A DNA stretch of 64,000 bases from Phanerodontia chrysosporium (Eukaryota > Basidiomycota > Agaricomycetes > Polyporales > Phanerochaetaceae), in assembly GCA_001910725.1 (NCBI GenBank), contig MJGA01000026.1, positions 62,001 to 126,000 on the forward strand. The letters run 5' to 3'. The notes beneath the pieces are model-generated. The model did no database searches. It saw only the letters and a program-made list of their open reading frames with translations, and was not told the origin of the DNA. Positions 1 through 11,531 of this stretch are shown here, piece after piece (position 1 is the stretch's first letter; every line of letters starts with the position of its first letter). A program made the position numbers and the translations under genes.

Positions 1-3000
1 TTCGTCTAGGCCAGCCTCGTGATCGTCCGCGTCAAGCAGCGTGGCGCGAAATACAGGCGTCCTGTCTCCAGATTCGGTCTCGTCTTCAGGTTCAGGCAGT
101 GCAGCAAAAGGAGGAAGACCCGGCGAAGGAGCACGATCGCGGCGCTTGTAGGTCAGCATATGGTCGAACGACTCCGTGTCTTCATCGACGTCCTCGTCGC
201 TTTGGCCAGACATTATGTCCTCGAGATCGGCTGTAATATCAAAGTCAAGATTGTGCATGCCAGCCAGAGGTTCTGAACGATCGAGCGTACCAGCCAGACC
301 GAGGCTCATCAAACTGTCCCGCGACAACGTTGCACCAGTATCGCAGATAACCGACAAGACGGATGTCCGATCCACAGGCTTTGGGCGACGCCGTGCGGTA
401 GGCGTCGGCGATGGCGGTGCAGCATCGTCGTAACCCAGGTCGACCGACAGAGCCTTGCCCGTCCTGGAGACAGCCTCCGAGCCGAACGTCTGTGAGGAAG
501 CGACGGCAGGCACCGGCGGGACCTGAGCCGGAGTCGAGGCGGCCGAGGGCAGCTGCTCCACAGACGGCGCGCGTTGCTGCGCGGCGGGCTTCAGCGGCTG
601 GAACGCTGCCGCTACGCTCGCCTCCTCAGGCGCAGGCGTGACAGTGCGGCGGTGCGTCGGGCGAGACGCCTTGACGGTATCCTGGGCCGCGGCCTCCTGC
701 TTCGGCGAGACCTGCCAGTTCAGCTCGTGCCACGGCGCGATCTGCTGGCCGATGAGCATGCGGCGCGCCTCGGCTGGGTCCATCGCCTGCTGGCGCGAGG
801 CAGGCGCGGCGGGATTGGAGTGTGCGCGGGTGATCTGGCCGTACGGGCGCAGCGAGCGGAGCGAAGCGAAGCTGTCGCGCTCTGCGAGCAGCGGTGCGTC
901 ATGTTCCTTGTCGAATGTGCACTTCTTGGTCTTGAGCGGGCTGTCCTCACTACCCCTGCGGAGGGACATGAGCGAAGGCGAGCCTTTGATGCTCGCTGGC
1001 GTGGCCTCAAGGTCCAGACGATTGATCAAGGACGCAAGATCATTGGTTGCAGCATCCAGGATCGACAGTACACCTGGCACGATAAACCGTATTAGTATAC
1101 TGTCCCAGACTGAGGGATAAAATACCGACCATCGGCGTCATCCATGATGGCCTTCGGGCGCATCTTCCCAAGGAGCTGCTCAGACACGGGACGAGGGCGA
1201 GGACGCTTCACAGGCGTCCCATCGGAAGGAGCATCATCTTCGCTGTGCCCGTTGGTCGTCGCCGCCTCGGCTGCGATGACGGTGGGTGGACACTCTTCAG
1301 CACTGCCGATGCTCTGTGGAGAGCTCCCCTTCGCAGCATCACGGATCTCAGGGAAGATATCAATGACCGGCGTGCGACGGCGCCCATCGCCACTGCGCCT
1401 GCTGTCCTTCGCGCCGGGGGCATTGCGGCGCTCCTGGCGTTCGCGGCGCTGGCGATCGCGCGTGCCCTGGAGGCACTCCTCGTCCCAGCGCACAGAGACA
1501 GAGCTCGTCGAACTGCGCGGCGAGCGCGTCGAGTACGCAGAGACGCTCCCGCCGGAGGCAGTCGACGGCGGGCGGAGCGAGGAGCCCGTGCTCGAGTGAG
1601 AGTATGCGGACGACGGGCGGCCCTGCGGCGCAATGGGCAGGTGCGCAGACGAGTCGAGCATGGAGAGGCGCGCGTTTGCGAGCGCGTACAGGCCGTTCGT
1701 CGTGGGAGGGCTCGACGTCACTGGCGTGCCGGCGCGCGACGAAGCGGACGAGACGCGGCTACTCGTCGAGCGCACCGTGCCGAGGCGCAGCGAGCCGGGG
1801 ATGAGGCCGCCGAGCGAGAGCATGCTCGGCTTCTTGTTGATGCCTGCGGGCAGCGGAGGCATAGGGACCTCGAGCGTGCTGGGCCTGCACCCCTCGAAGC
1901 TACTCGTGGGCTGCGTGTCCCCATGGTGTCGCCCTTTCGCTTCTCCTTGGCCTTCTTCTTGCTCTTGGGCTTGATTGTGGCGGCGGTGCCGTTGGTATCG
2001 GTGTTGCCTTCCTTGCCGCCGAGGTTCGCCCAGCTCTTCATGCGTGCAATCGAACGCATGCTCTTCATCGCGCGCAATGCGATGGAGCCCTGGGCGTGTG
2101 TGGTTTCCGGTGCCGGCGGCGGGGTGAGCAAGCCCTCCGTTCCGCTGTCTGAGCTAGGGGCGGTGAGCACTGACGAGAATGTTGAGAGCGTGGACAGCGA
2201 CGAGAGAGTGCCGCTGCGTTGGCGAGGCGCTTGAACCGTGACTGGGGTATCTTTAGGTGGGACATGCGGTGGCCTTTCGGACTCAGCAGGCTGCTACGGG
2301 AGCATAAGACGACTACCATTGTTTCAACCATGTCAAACGTACCACGACCGACAATAGTCTGCTAGAATCTAGCGAGTTGAAGCGAGCTCTTGGTTCTGGG
2401 TCGGTGGCGGCTAAACGGAAAGGTTCAGGGGCTGGAGGACAATCAGCACTTCGAACCTCCGGCGGAACTGTTCGTACATACTCTTAGACCGCGTGGGCAC
2501 ACTATCCTTCTCCTTGAGCGCCTTACGCCCTCGGCCGATGCTAACGTTCCACCAGCGGTTCCCCTGGTTTTCGTCGCCCTTCGTTGGTATACGGAGGATG
2601 CTGCCCTTGTTCTCCTTGTCCTTGTTCGTGCTGCGTGCAGGCGCATCGGCGTTCGTGCGCTCGGTGAGCGGGGCACGGTCGGAATTGCCGGCCCATTGGA
2701 CGTTCTCGAGCGGCGCTCGCGCACGCGTCTTGCGGACCATAACGATGCTCGCGTCGTCCGCGTCGGCGCAGTGATCGACAAAGATCTCGACCCCGCCGCG
2801 CGCGGAGCCAGTGTCTGCGCCGACGCGGCGCACGACGTCCGAGAGGTCGTCCGCGCGCCCGCGACTGCGGGCCTTGTCCTTAACTGCGCCGAGCAGCGCG
2901 AGCTTGCTCTTCTTTGGCACGAGCTTCCGGCGCGGCGATGCCGCCGCTTCAGCTTTGGGGGCCAGGGGGGTCGGTGCAGCGAACGGAGCGACGCGCGCAG

Positions 3001-3160
3001 ATGGGGGAGGATAGGCATCCATGTTTAGCTCGATGTGAGGCTCGGTCGGCTCCTGAGTGGAAGGTGTGGCAGAAATGAATCGAATTGTGGGCACAGGCGC
3101 AGGCGGAGTCTCAGAGAGCGTCGGGGGAATGTTGCGTGATAGTAAAGCGTTGCGTGGCAT
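1..3160 (-). CDS. Ser/Pro-rich disordered protein of unknown function, 3' end outside the window
   Basis: I do not recognise the family. The reading starts at the ATG at 3160 (MPRNALLSRNIPPTLSET) and continues through at least four exons and off the left edge, still open at base 1. Exon 1 ends near 2450 after the motif SMYEQFRRRF. The next exon starts at about 2293 after TAGCAG and carries a basic stretch (RSIARMKSW, then PKSKKKAKEKRK). A frame change near 1930-1990 marks either a missed intron or a base error. A clear intron lies at 1074-1129, with branch point TACTAAT and acceptor CCAG, and joins MDDADG to VLSILDAATNDL in frame. The C-terminal part is rich in Ser, Pro, Ala and acidic runs and has no catalytic motif. 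Composition suggests a largely unstructured cytosolic or nuclear scaffold, which is inference only. Confidence 0.65.
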
Positions 3161-4931
3161 GATGAATTATGGTCAAAGCGTGAGGTCGTGAAGCGTCGAA
3201 GATTCGTGATACAGTCTTGAAATCAAAGCGTAACAAGTCGTTAGAAACACAGAGTCGAAGGTCGAGAGTTGGGTCTTGCTAATTGCACAACAAACGTTGT
3301 GTTCGATGAATTGGTCTTCGAGGTCGGTAATGGTCCTCTACGGTTCGTGCGTGCTTGCGAATGGAACGATGATCGTGAACTTGCGCGTAAACTGTTGCGT
3401 CGAAGATGCGTTGTGCGAAATGCTTGAGGGGGAAGAGAGATGTATAAGCATATGACAGCAATGAAGCTAGTCTGTACGAGACGTACCGTATTACTTTCTC
3501 GGAAAAGAAACCAACAAACACCTCTCGGTCACCTCCACGCCCCAGGCTGCTGCCGCGAAAGCAAAAGGACCTTGAGAAAGCAGACGAAAGTGGTGAAGGT
3601 GCAAGGAGAAGCAGAAGACGCGCCGGGCAATGTTCAACTTCAACCGCGGGTCAACACGAGGTGTTTGTCGCCGTGGGCGCGCATCACGGAAACGCCATTC
3701 TCGGACACAGCGCGTCCGCCAACGTGACCGCGCTTCCGCCTCGTGGGAACGAGAACAATATGCGCCTTGGAGGGAACAACAGTCACGGTCCTGCAGGAGA
3801 TGGCAACGCACAACGGCTGGACTTGGTATGATTGTCGCTAGGTTACCTTGACAAGGGCTCGTTCCGCGTGTATCAGCAGCCTCAGGTCGTTATCGAGCAA
3901 GCGTTGTCGCTGTAAAGCGTTAGGCACCGTGAGCACGGTTTACAGACTCCCCCGCTTACTTGGTTGCATGACGCAAAGAGGGAAGTTTGCGCGTAGACAA
4001 TCGAATTGTGGTAATGTAGAGTGTAGTTTAGCTCGCCAGGCCATAGTTAATGAGCTCAAGAACACCACGGTCTCTTGAAGGGAATTACACACCTCAGACA
4101 GTCGATACTGGGAGCACCAAATCAGAGGATGATGTGTAAGCAAATGGTGCTGATGTAGACATCTCCGTTGGTCAGACTGCAGGTGGCCCAGAATTGACCA
4201 GCATTTTGCAAGGGTAGCGTGCGAGCAGCTAGAAGCGCGTAGGTAAAGCGATAGCTTCCCAGGACGTTAGAAAGAGAAACAGACGGATATGATTACTGCG
4301 CACCTCACAGAGAATTTGCCTGCGCCATCGCGGGCGTGCGCAGATGCAGCATTTGACCGGGCTGTCGTGTGGGATGCACTGAACTCCGTAGGTGGACGAA
4401 CTATGTGGGCTGTGCATGCACGCGCAGAGCCGCCCATAGCGTGTCAGCAGGAGGCAAGATGTGCAGCTTACACGTCAATTATCGCCATATAGAGCATTCA
4501 GCATCTCCAATGACGCATATACCCATACATCAGGCAACCAGTGGCTCCTGAGCGTGCAAGGGAGCATACTGCAATTTGCGCGAGCTCTTGCGTTAGTCAG
4601 AAGCTGGGATATACGTTGACTTAGACTGCATCAGCGCAGTGAGCGGCATACAGTCGATGCTTATGCATAATAGCCTGAACTTCAGCAGGCTTCAGTATTG
4701 AGGGAGCAGAGGATGAAAAAGGCGAGAAAAAAAAAACAGACTGCAAGTCCTCGGGCATCACGTGCGTCACACGGACCGCCTCATTAGGCAAGCGCTGTCA
4801 TTTACAGTAGCCACGAAATAAAGTCTCAAGAGCGTGTTCTACCCATTCAGGCCTGGCATGAAGCCGTTCCGCCGTTACACCTCGTCGCAGACCCTCCTCT
4901 CCTGCCTCTTCATTTTCTGCACCACAGCGTC
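3161..4931. other. Intergenic region, no supported gene
   Basis: This is the upstream region of the minus-strand gene ending at 3160 and lies beyond the 3' end of the F-box copy at 4932. Short open frames on both strands lack splice context, a recognisable domain or consistent codon bias. An A-run of nine bases sits at about 4730. I see no tRNA, transposon or repeat. Confidence 0.5.
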
Positions 4932-6477
4932 TCATTTGTCTGAAGCGACCGCTTGCAGGGGTTCGGACTTCTTGGAGGCCATCTCCTGCCTCCGCTTGGA
5001 CATAAACTCCGCCATACTTGTACCGTTTCCATACATCAAGTACTCTGCATAAACTTGGACTTCCAGTTCCCTGTGTGCACCGCGCACCGTGAGCTGGGCC
5101 GCCGCGTCCAGGATATCAGAGGCAGTCAGGATGATGGTAAACGGGGCGTTAGGGTCGCCGTAACTATAGCGCTTCAACGAGAGCTTCCCTGCGTCTAGCG
5201 CCCAGCGGAGCCGCTCTCCGCATAGGAGCGAGCATAGCAGCTCGACGTCATCATTGTTCGGCGGGCTCGACACCAGGATTGAAAGGGTGTGTGCACTCGT
5301 GGGGTGTATAACCGCCTGCAGCGTATCCCATGCAAACGTGCGCCATAGTGACGAATGGTGTAGTTCGACGGCGATGTCGATGGCAGGCGGGCCTCCGGCC
5401 GGAGTGTGAATCGAGACATACACAGAAAAGTCGTGAAGTGTTCCGAGGCCTGATGCCATGTCCTGAGTGGCTGACAACTGGACTGGATTTGGAGGGCTAA
5501 TGAGTACGGCGGTGATTACGAGCCAGGGAAGACTTACAGCACATGAAGTCCCTCGTTCGCGATAGACTGTACGCGAGCAGCCCCATGGCTGGGCCCTTAG
5601 GCATCGATTCAGCTAGAGTGTTGATGGCGGTGTTCCACGTCTGCATATCAGCTTGTGCTACGGCATGGATACCCTGGAGGGCAAACGCGAGCGACGTGAG
5701 AGTAAACGGAGACAGACCGTCAGATTGTCGGATATCGCACTTGGAGAGGCGCAGTCTCTGAAGTCGGCGAGTATAGGTAAGAGGCGAGGCATCCTCGAAT
5801 ACAAGGCGCTGGGATGTAAACTCTTGGAGAGATGGAAAGCCAGAGATGAACTTGGCGAGCTCGTCCACGCTCCGGAATCGTAGGCCCTCGAGGTAGAGAG
5901 CCCAGAGACGCATGTAGGATCGGGGGAGGGTGGGCAGCATGTGGAAGGTGGAGAACAGACTGGCGGCTGATGTAGGACGGCCTTGCTCTCGTTTGTGGCG
6001 AGCGACACTGCACGCAATCTTCACAAGTGGGAAATGCGTGGAGAGCCAGTGGAGGTGTCCAATCCATGGCTCTACCTCATTGTCGAGGAGCGTGATGTAT
6101 ACAGACTCGAGGGCGCGGCGCGCAGCTATCGTGTGCCACTGCTGGGAACGCGTAACAATATCTCGGAGGCAGGCGAGATCTTTCGAGCCTGTAAGTATCA
6201 GATCTCAGAAGAGCAGTGGCCTGAGGACGTTGCACCACGCTCGGCATACGAGGGAGGCGAGTGACAGAGAGTTCCTTCGCGCCCGGCGTGTATAGCGTAC
6301 GGCGCCAAACTGCTTCCCCTTGGGCTCACGGGAGGTCCCAATCGCGTGGCAGATCAGGGCGACGATCTCCTCTGGCAAACCTGCTCCTGTCGCAGGAGGT
6401 AGCAGGTGTTGAAATGAGCACGAATCTGCGCGCATGGGGGACGACTGGGGACTGGGTACGCGGAAGATGCTGAGCAT
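4932..6477 (-). pseudogene. F-box protein paralog FB1, interrupted by an in-frame TGA
   Basis: This belongs to a local F-box-like family, presumed substrate adaptors of SCF ubiquitin ligases. The N-terminus shows the F-box core LPEEIVALICHAIG and the partner motif SLASLVCRAWCNVLRPLLF. The codon after LLF is TGA (6205-6207), exactly where the paralogs at 35.5 and 40.7 kb have Arg (LLFR or SLFR). In the same frame the protein resumes with DLILTGSKDLACLRD, then the family motif EPWIGHLHWLS. A good intron runs from the donor GTAAGTCTTCC near 5540 to about 5485. The last exon ends with the family C-terminal motif (DILDAAAQL, then AEYLMYGN) and a stop at 4932. Apart from the single nonsense codon, a CGA-to-TGA type change, it is full length. 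It is either a very young pseudogene, a consensus error or a read-through case. Confidence 0.65.
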
Positions 6478-7480
6478 TGAGGAGGTGCGAAAAGTGTGTG
6501 TGCAGGCCGTTCGTGGGAGGCGACGCTGGCATGCTGCGCTTTGGACGGCATGCTGGGACGCACCGCCTTGCAGCCTGCCCTATGCGAGGCCGTGCTTCTG
6601 GCCGCCCATCTACGCATCTGCGCCTGTCCCCAGGCACTGATTGTGGTTCCAAATCGTCCATGAAGAGCCTGGAAGATGCGGTGGTGACAACCGAGGCCTG
6701 AGACATGGCGGGCAATCTTCCGGAGGTTTTTCCTGAGTGCTTCCGGTATTGCACTCGTACGCGGGCAGTCTGGAAGATGGCATACGAAGAATCTCACCTC
6801 ATGCAGTCAATTGTAGCTTTCGTAACAAGAGGCAGCTATGGTCGTGAATAATGTTGTAGAATGCTCTCGTAGAGTTGTCGAGCCGAGTTTGGAGCAGGGG
6901 TGCAGCATGTCGCCGTGGGAAACAGTCACGTGAAAGCATGCGGTGCCTCAGATCCACACACTGGCCTCCGTGGCTGTTGACTGCCGCTGAACAATGGCTA
7001 AAGTCGCCGGACTTACCCTTGCTCGCAAATCACAGTCAAGGAAATCATGCAGTAACAGCATGGATCAGCCTACCCTGCCAGCTCTCAAGGCCTTTGACGA
7101 GGTTCAAACATGTATTCAGAATATTCGGGGTCGCCCTACTGCTAGTGCGTGCGTCGATCCTTTCGTTCGAAGGCGCGGACCTCCCCGCATGAACTAAGCA
7201 GGCTCCGAGTCGCAATGTCATCCAGACATTGTGGAACTCAAGACTGCCACGCTCGTCACACAGTATGGCTTTCCCGCGCTGTGCACCGGGCTCAACTCGG
7301 GCTTCGAAACTAGGGTTTGATATCCATAAGCCGTCGTGCAATGGAACCACATACGCCGACTCGTATGTCTCTGTATATGACCAACCAGGAGTACTAAGGC
7401 CCGACGTCGGGGGCTTACGCCTATAAAGCTGTGTCGACAAAGCAGTCACTGCTTGCAAAACCAACATACGGCCCAGCAAT
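6478..7480. other. Divergent intergenic region between FB1 and the first AKR gene
   Basis: About 1 kb separates the two divergent genes. Overlapping GC-rich frames exist on both strands, but none has conserved motifs or splice structure. It probably holds both promoters. Apart from the TATA box at 7422, no regulatory site can be assigned. Confidence 0.45.
7422..7428 (+). promoter_or_regulatory. TATA box of the first AKR gene
   Basis: TATAAAG lies 53 bases upstream of the ATG at 7481, a spacing also seen for the second AKR gene and the phosphatase gene in this window. Confidence 0.5.
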
Positions 7481-8887
7481 GGCAGACGTCCCGTACTTTA
7501 CGATGAACGACGGTCACAAGATGCCTGGGGTGGGCATGGGGTGCGTCCGGTCTCTTGCGGTCCCACTGTATCCTGACCACAGTCTGTGCGAAGCTGCTGG
7601 CTTGGCTTGGACGGCGGGCCCGGTATCACGGAGGAGATGTGTAGGAACGCCCTGAAGGTGCGTCACGTCTCCTCCCACTCGGGATATCTCCGTGCTGAAC
7701 CGAGCCGCGGTCCCGCAGAGAGGCTACCGCCACATTGACACGGTAAGCGCTTCGTGCCTGGGGCCCCTCCAGCGTCATCTGCTCATCGTTCTGTGCGTTG
7801 CCGCGTGCGTGTGCGGCAGGCCACCGGATATTGTGAGTGCCACATTTGTGGAATCGGGCTGCGCGCTGACTGTATGACACAGTCAACGAGGGACTGGTTG
7901 GAAAGGCAGTCCGCGAGAGCGGCGTTCCGCGCAGCGAGATATTCGTCACGACAAAGCTGTGGTGCTCCCACTACTGGCGTGTGCGCGACGCGTTCGAGGA
8001 CTCGCTGAAGGCGCTCGGTCTCGACTACATCGACCTCTACCTGATGCACTTCCCGCAGACGCTGACCCCAGACAGTGAGCACTTATCTCCAAGTTGTCTG
8101 CTTCAGGCTCGGTCGGCTCATGACGATGCTAGACACGCGAGCCTTGGCCTTCGACGAACACCCGAACTTTGTCGACGTTTGGGCCGAGATGGAAAAGCTC
8201 CTGGAGACCGGTACGCATACTCCCTCGTGTCTAAAGTGTCCGCTCATGGCAAGGCCAGGAAAGGTTCGATCCATCGGCGTGTCCAACTTCTCTGTCAGAA
8301 ATCTCGAGATCCTCCTGCGACACGCAAAGGTCGTGCCCGCGAACAACCAGGTCGAGGCTCACCCGTGCCTGCCGCAGCACGAGCTGCAGAAGTTCTGTGC
8401 CGAGAAGGGCATCCTCCTCTCTGCGTACTCGCCGCTCGGTGCGTCGGTCATTGTATGCGCCCCAGATGCAGAGCACTGACGGCGCGCTGCAGGACAGGGC
8501 AACCCTGTCTTCTTCCACGACCCCGACTTTGCGCGCATCGCAGAAGCCCACGGCGCGGCGCCCGCGCAGGTCGCGCTCAGCTGGCTCGTGCAGCGCGGCG
8601 TGCCTGTGCTCGTGAAGAGCGCAAACACGGAGCGTATGGCCGCGAACATCACGGTGCGTCCCTCCCGCCGCCTCGGGCTGATCCCACGTCCCTGAATCCG
8701 CGCTCTCTTCCCATAGTTGCTCAAACTGACACCAGACGAGATGCGCGTCGTCGACGAGCTGCACAAGAAGCCCGGCATGCACCGCTCGCTCGTCACCGGC
8801 TTCTACTGGCCCGACGGCACCGTGTACGGGTGGACGTTTGAGCAGCTTGGATGGCCGCTGGCTGCAGGTGGGATTGTGAAGGCATAA
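7481..8887 (+). CDS. Aldo-keto reductase, paralog 1 (intact)
   Basis: A cytosolic NADPH-dependent aldo-keto reductase of the yeast GCY1/aldose-reductase type, reducing aldehydes or ketones to alcohols; the substrate is unknown. Nine exons read in frame: 7481-7540, 7594-7657, 7719-7742, 7820-7832, 7883-8074, 8133-8210, 8259-8438, 8493-8653 and 8717-8887. The catalytic tetrad is visible: Asp in GYRHIDT, Tyr in the 13-nt exon (ATGY, followed by NEG), Lys in VTTKLW and His in LYLMHFPQ. Later landmarks are [15 protein letters not shown], a cofactor-site VKSANTERM, and a C-terminus ending GGIVKA. The length of about 310 residues is normal for the family. All introns are GT-AG. Two paralogs lie at 11.5 and 14.4 kb with the same exon plan, so the cluster arose by local duplication. 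No pathway partner is adjacent. Confidence 0.93.
7820..7832 (+). other. 13-nt micro-exon carrying the catalytic Tyr of AKR paralog 1
   Basis: GCCACCGGATATT is flanked by GGCAG and GTGAGTGCC. Joined to its neighbours it gives Asp-Thr-Ala-Thr-Gly-Tyr-Phe-Asn-Glu, placing Tyr five residues after the catalytic Asp as in all AKRs. Skipping it removes the catalytic Tyr and shifts the frame. Confidence 0.85.
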
Positions 8888-9326
8888 ATACTGCAGCTGA
8901 TTGTTCGGTCGTCGGCCCGTGGATAAATGGAAAGAGTATGTCGTTCGTAGACCCTGACTCCGGGAACGTGGCGGAGAACCGCCTCAAGGGGCTCCTTGAT
9001 AGTGAAATATTTCCTTGTCCGTTTCAATTTGGCCTAGTCGTGAGCGTAGGTGAGGCATCCTGCATTGACGGGGGTAATAGGGGGTAAAATCACTCTCATT
9101 CATCTCGTCCCTCATGGTCGGAAGCGCACTCCATCTTCCAGAGGCAGGGAAGTTCACTGTGAAAAAAGCATATACAATGTTTGGAAGGTAGGACTCTTCC
9201 GGTTGACGGTGCGGAGGCCGTCAGCCACATAGCTCCGGCGAGTGTCAGCCTCTGGAGTGTTGGGGCCTGCAGTGGTCACATGCCCAGGCTGCCGTTAACC
9301 AGCACCACCACAAGCAAGGATACGAA
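8888..9326. other. Intergenic region downstream of AKR paralog 1
   Basis: There are no convincing coding or structural features. It is more AT-rich than the flanking genes and presumably contains the AKR 3' UTR and the promoter of the unknown gene at 9327. Confidence 0.45.
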
Positions 9327-10434
9327 ATGCACAACCGCCAGATCCCCAAGAGCCCTAGCACCCCACTTATGCGCCGTTTCCTCCGCGACCTCTTCAAGGG
9401 ACCCACGATCACGCTCGGGAAGCGACGCACCCGCGACGCAGACCAGGAGAACGAGCCTCCAGCCGCATGCGTCGCGCTGCAGAATGAGGATTCTGACGCC
9501 GACGTAGTGGTCATCAGCGCGCTGCACGGCGTGCCCTTCTGCTACCACGCCGACCTGCTCACGATGGCGCGCCCGGCGCTGCTCGACACCGCGGCGACAC
9601 TGAACGCGGCGCTCCCGCGCGCACTGCGCATCGCGACCGAGGGCTGCACGGACGCGAGCATTCGCGCGAGCATCGAGTGCCTCGTCGGCATCCGCCCCGC
9701 GGCCGACGCCGCCCCCGCGCGCCGAAGCGCGCGCGCGCGCGTTCCGTCGACTCGCCCGGCGCCGAGGGCACGTCGGGCACAATCCTCCCGCCGAGCCCCG
9801 TCTCGCCTCTGGCGGCGCGCAGCCGCCCTGGGGTGCCAGCCTCCGCGGGGAGCCGCAGCATGCTGGCGTCGCTGCGCGAGGCGTCCGACGAGGACAGCGA
9901 CGGTGGGGCGCCCCGCCGAGCAAGCGCCGCCGCACTGCGCACGACCCCAGTCTCGACGGCACGCCGACGCGCTCTCCCCTCGGTCGCGCGCGCGCACGCA
10001 CCAGCGGCACGGGCCCGTCGGGCGTCCGGGCGCCCGCGCCGCGCCTCGGTCGCTCGCAGAGCCACCGCCTGCCCCCGCGCGACGCACACTTCTCTGCGCT
10101 CCACCGGAACGTGACCGTCTCGCGCCCGGGGCGCGCGCGCGCACAGAGCGCGGTCCTGACGTCGACCCCCAGGGCACGGCACTGGGTCCCGAGGGCGGAC
10201 CATGTCGCGGAGGCCGCTGGGCACGGAGAGGATGACAGCTTTAGCTCTCCCGCCAGCGGTGTCTCGGCTGCCACGACCGCATCGCGCGAGTCGGCCGAGC
10301 GCGTTGAGAGAGTCTCTGGGTGGCTCGAGAGCAGCATCGTGCAGGAGGTCGACGGTGTTGCGGCCAACCTGGAGGGGCTCTCTCTGGGTTTGAGCGCTGG
10401 CGACTCTGGTTCCAGCATGGATGTCAGTTTCTAG
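9327..10434 (+). CDS. Unknown basidiomycete protein with conflicting reading frames
   Basis: I do not recognise this gene. It starts at ATG 9327 with a basic N-terminus (PLMRRFLRDLFKGP), then an acidic/hydrophobic segment (DADVVVISALHGVPF), and ends after GLSLGLSAGDSGSS at 10434. Three successive frames look protein-like: the first to about 9700, the second (SVDSPGAEGTSGTILPPSP, then REASDEDSDGG) to about 9905, and the third (SKRRTAHDPSLDGTPTRSP onward) to the stop. No GT-AG introns explain the two switches, which sit in very GC-rich sequence including the palindrome GGGGCGCCCC. It may be one gene of about 360 residues with base errors, or a decaying gene. The middle and C-terminal parts are low-complexity Ser/Pro/Arg/Ala. 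Confidence 0.45.
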
Positions 10435-11531
10435 CTAGATGTTCTGTTCTCCGAGCACGATCAGTCCTTGTCGCTCTCCTATGAGCATATTTGCAGCTGT
10501 TTAGGACAATCTAGTCTCTCTATTTGCGGTGTGTTAGCGAAGAGATCTGGCATGGAAACGTTATCTGTGAAAGTCGTCAAAGCGGGCGGTATTATGGGCA
10601 CAATGACCCAAGTAACGAAGAATTCGTGTACGCACGGCGTAGACATGCAACATGCTTTATGTCCCACTCGGTGGTTTCTGGGAGGACTTGTGCAGCCGCG
10701 CCGCGGGGGGCCCCTGCTATCGTCTCTTTGCCCGAGGCAGCTGGCACGTGCCTTCCCTCCAGAGCGCCCGGTTCTCGCCGCCGCCAACTTGCATCTATGC
10801 TCCCCCGACAGCGCAGAAGAGGACTATGTCATATATATATTCACTCTATTCTGTTGGGAGTGATTGATAAATGCGCCCTGTGACTTTTCACAGCAGACTT
10901 TCACTCAGAGTCAGTCTCCAGTTAGCATCCCAGCCGACTTTAATCTGACAACTTTGTGTAGCTCCTACTCCTGCTGGGTGCATTCTGCAGCGAGAAGGTA
11001 CCGCGAACGGGTGCGTTTGTGATGTCCCGGTGCTCGTTCTGCATGAACCAGTGCTTTTTGCGATTGCAGGCTGGGACCTCCGCCTGCTGCGTCTCCGGAT
11101 CCTGGCGTGCTCATTGGCTCTGACGCTCTAGATCTTCCACACCCACCTCCTCTTTCCCCAGGTCTCGTTGGACACATTTTACTGACTCAGCAATGCTCAC
11201 AGGACGCGTCATCGCGGCAATGGGTTCGTGCCCAGCGAGACTAGAGCGCCAAGCGAGTCATCTCCTTGTGTGCGCTCGGCTCCGATGGTCCTCAAAGCTA
11301 TCGCTCCTGGAAGATTCTGCGCACACTGGCCGCGGACGCGTCAGTGCACGGCAGGGCGCGGTGTGCTGACGACGCGTCATTGACGGTCTTTGCTGCTTAC
11401 CAAACGGGGTTGTTTCCCAGCGCACAGGAATGTATGAGAAATGCATAAGGATATTTAAATAGGGCGTATATAAAAGCTAAGAGCATACCGTGTCCCATCC
11501 AGCCCATCCATCGACAGAACTTCCGCAAAAC
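10435..11531. other. Intergenic region upstream of the second AKR gene
   Basis: No gene is supported. Short frames on both strands lack motifs. The last 80 bases hold the TATA element of the second AKR gene in an AT-rich patch. A short dinucleotide ATATATAT run occurs at about 10831-10840. Confidence 0.5.
11467..11476 (+). promoter_or_regulatory. TATA box of the second AKR gene
   Basis: TATATAAAAG is a strong consensus TATA box 56 bases upstream of ATG 11532, next to an AT-rich stretch (ATATTTAAATAG). Confidence 0.6.
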
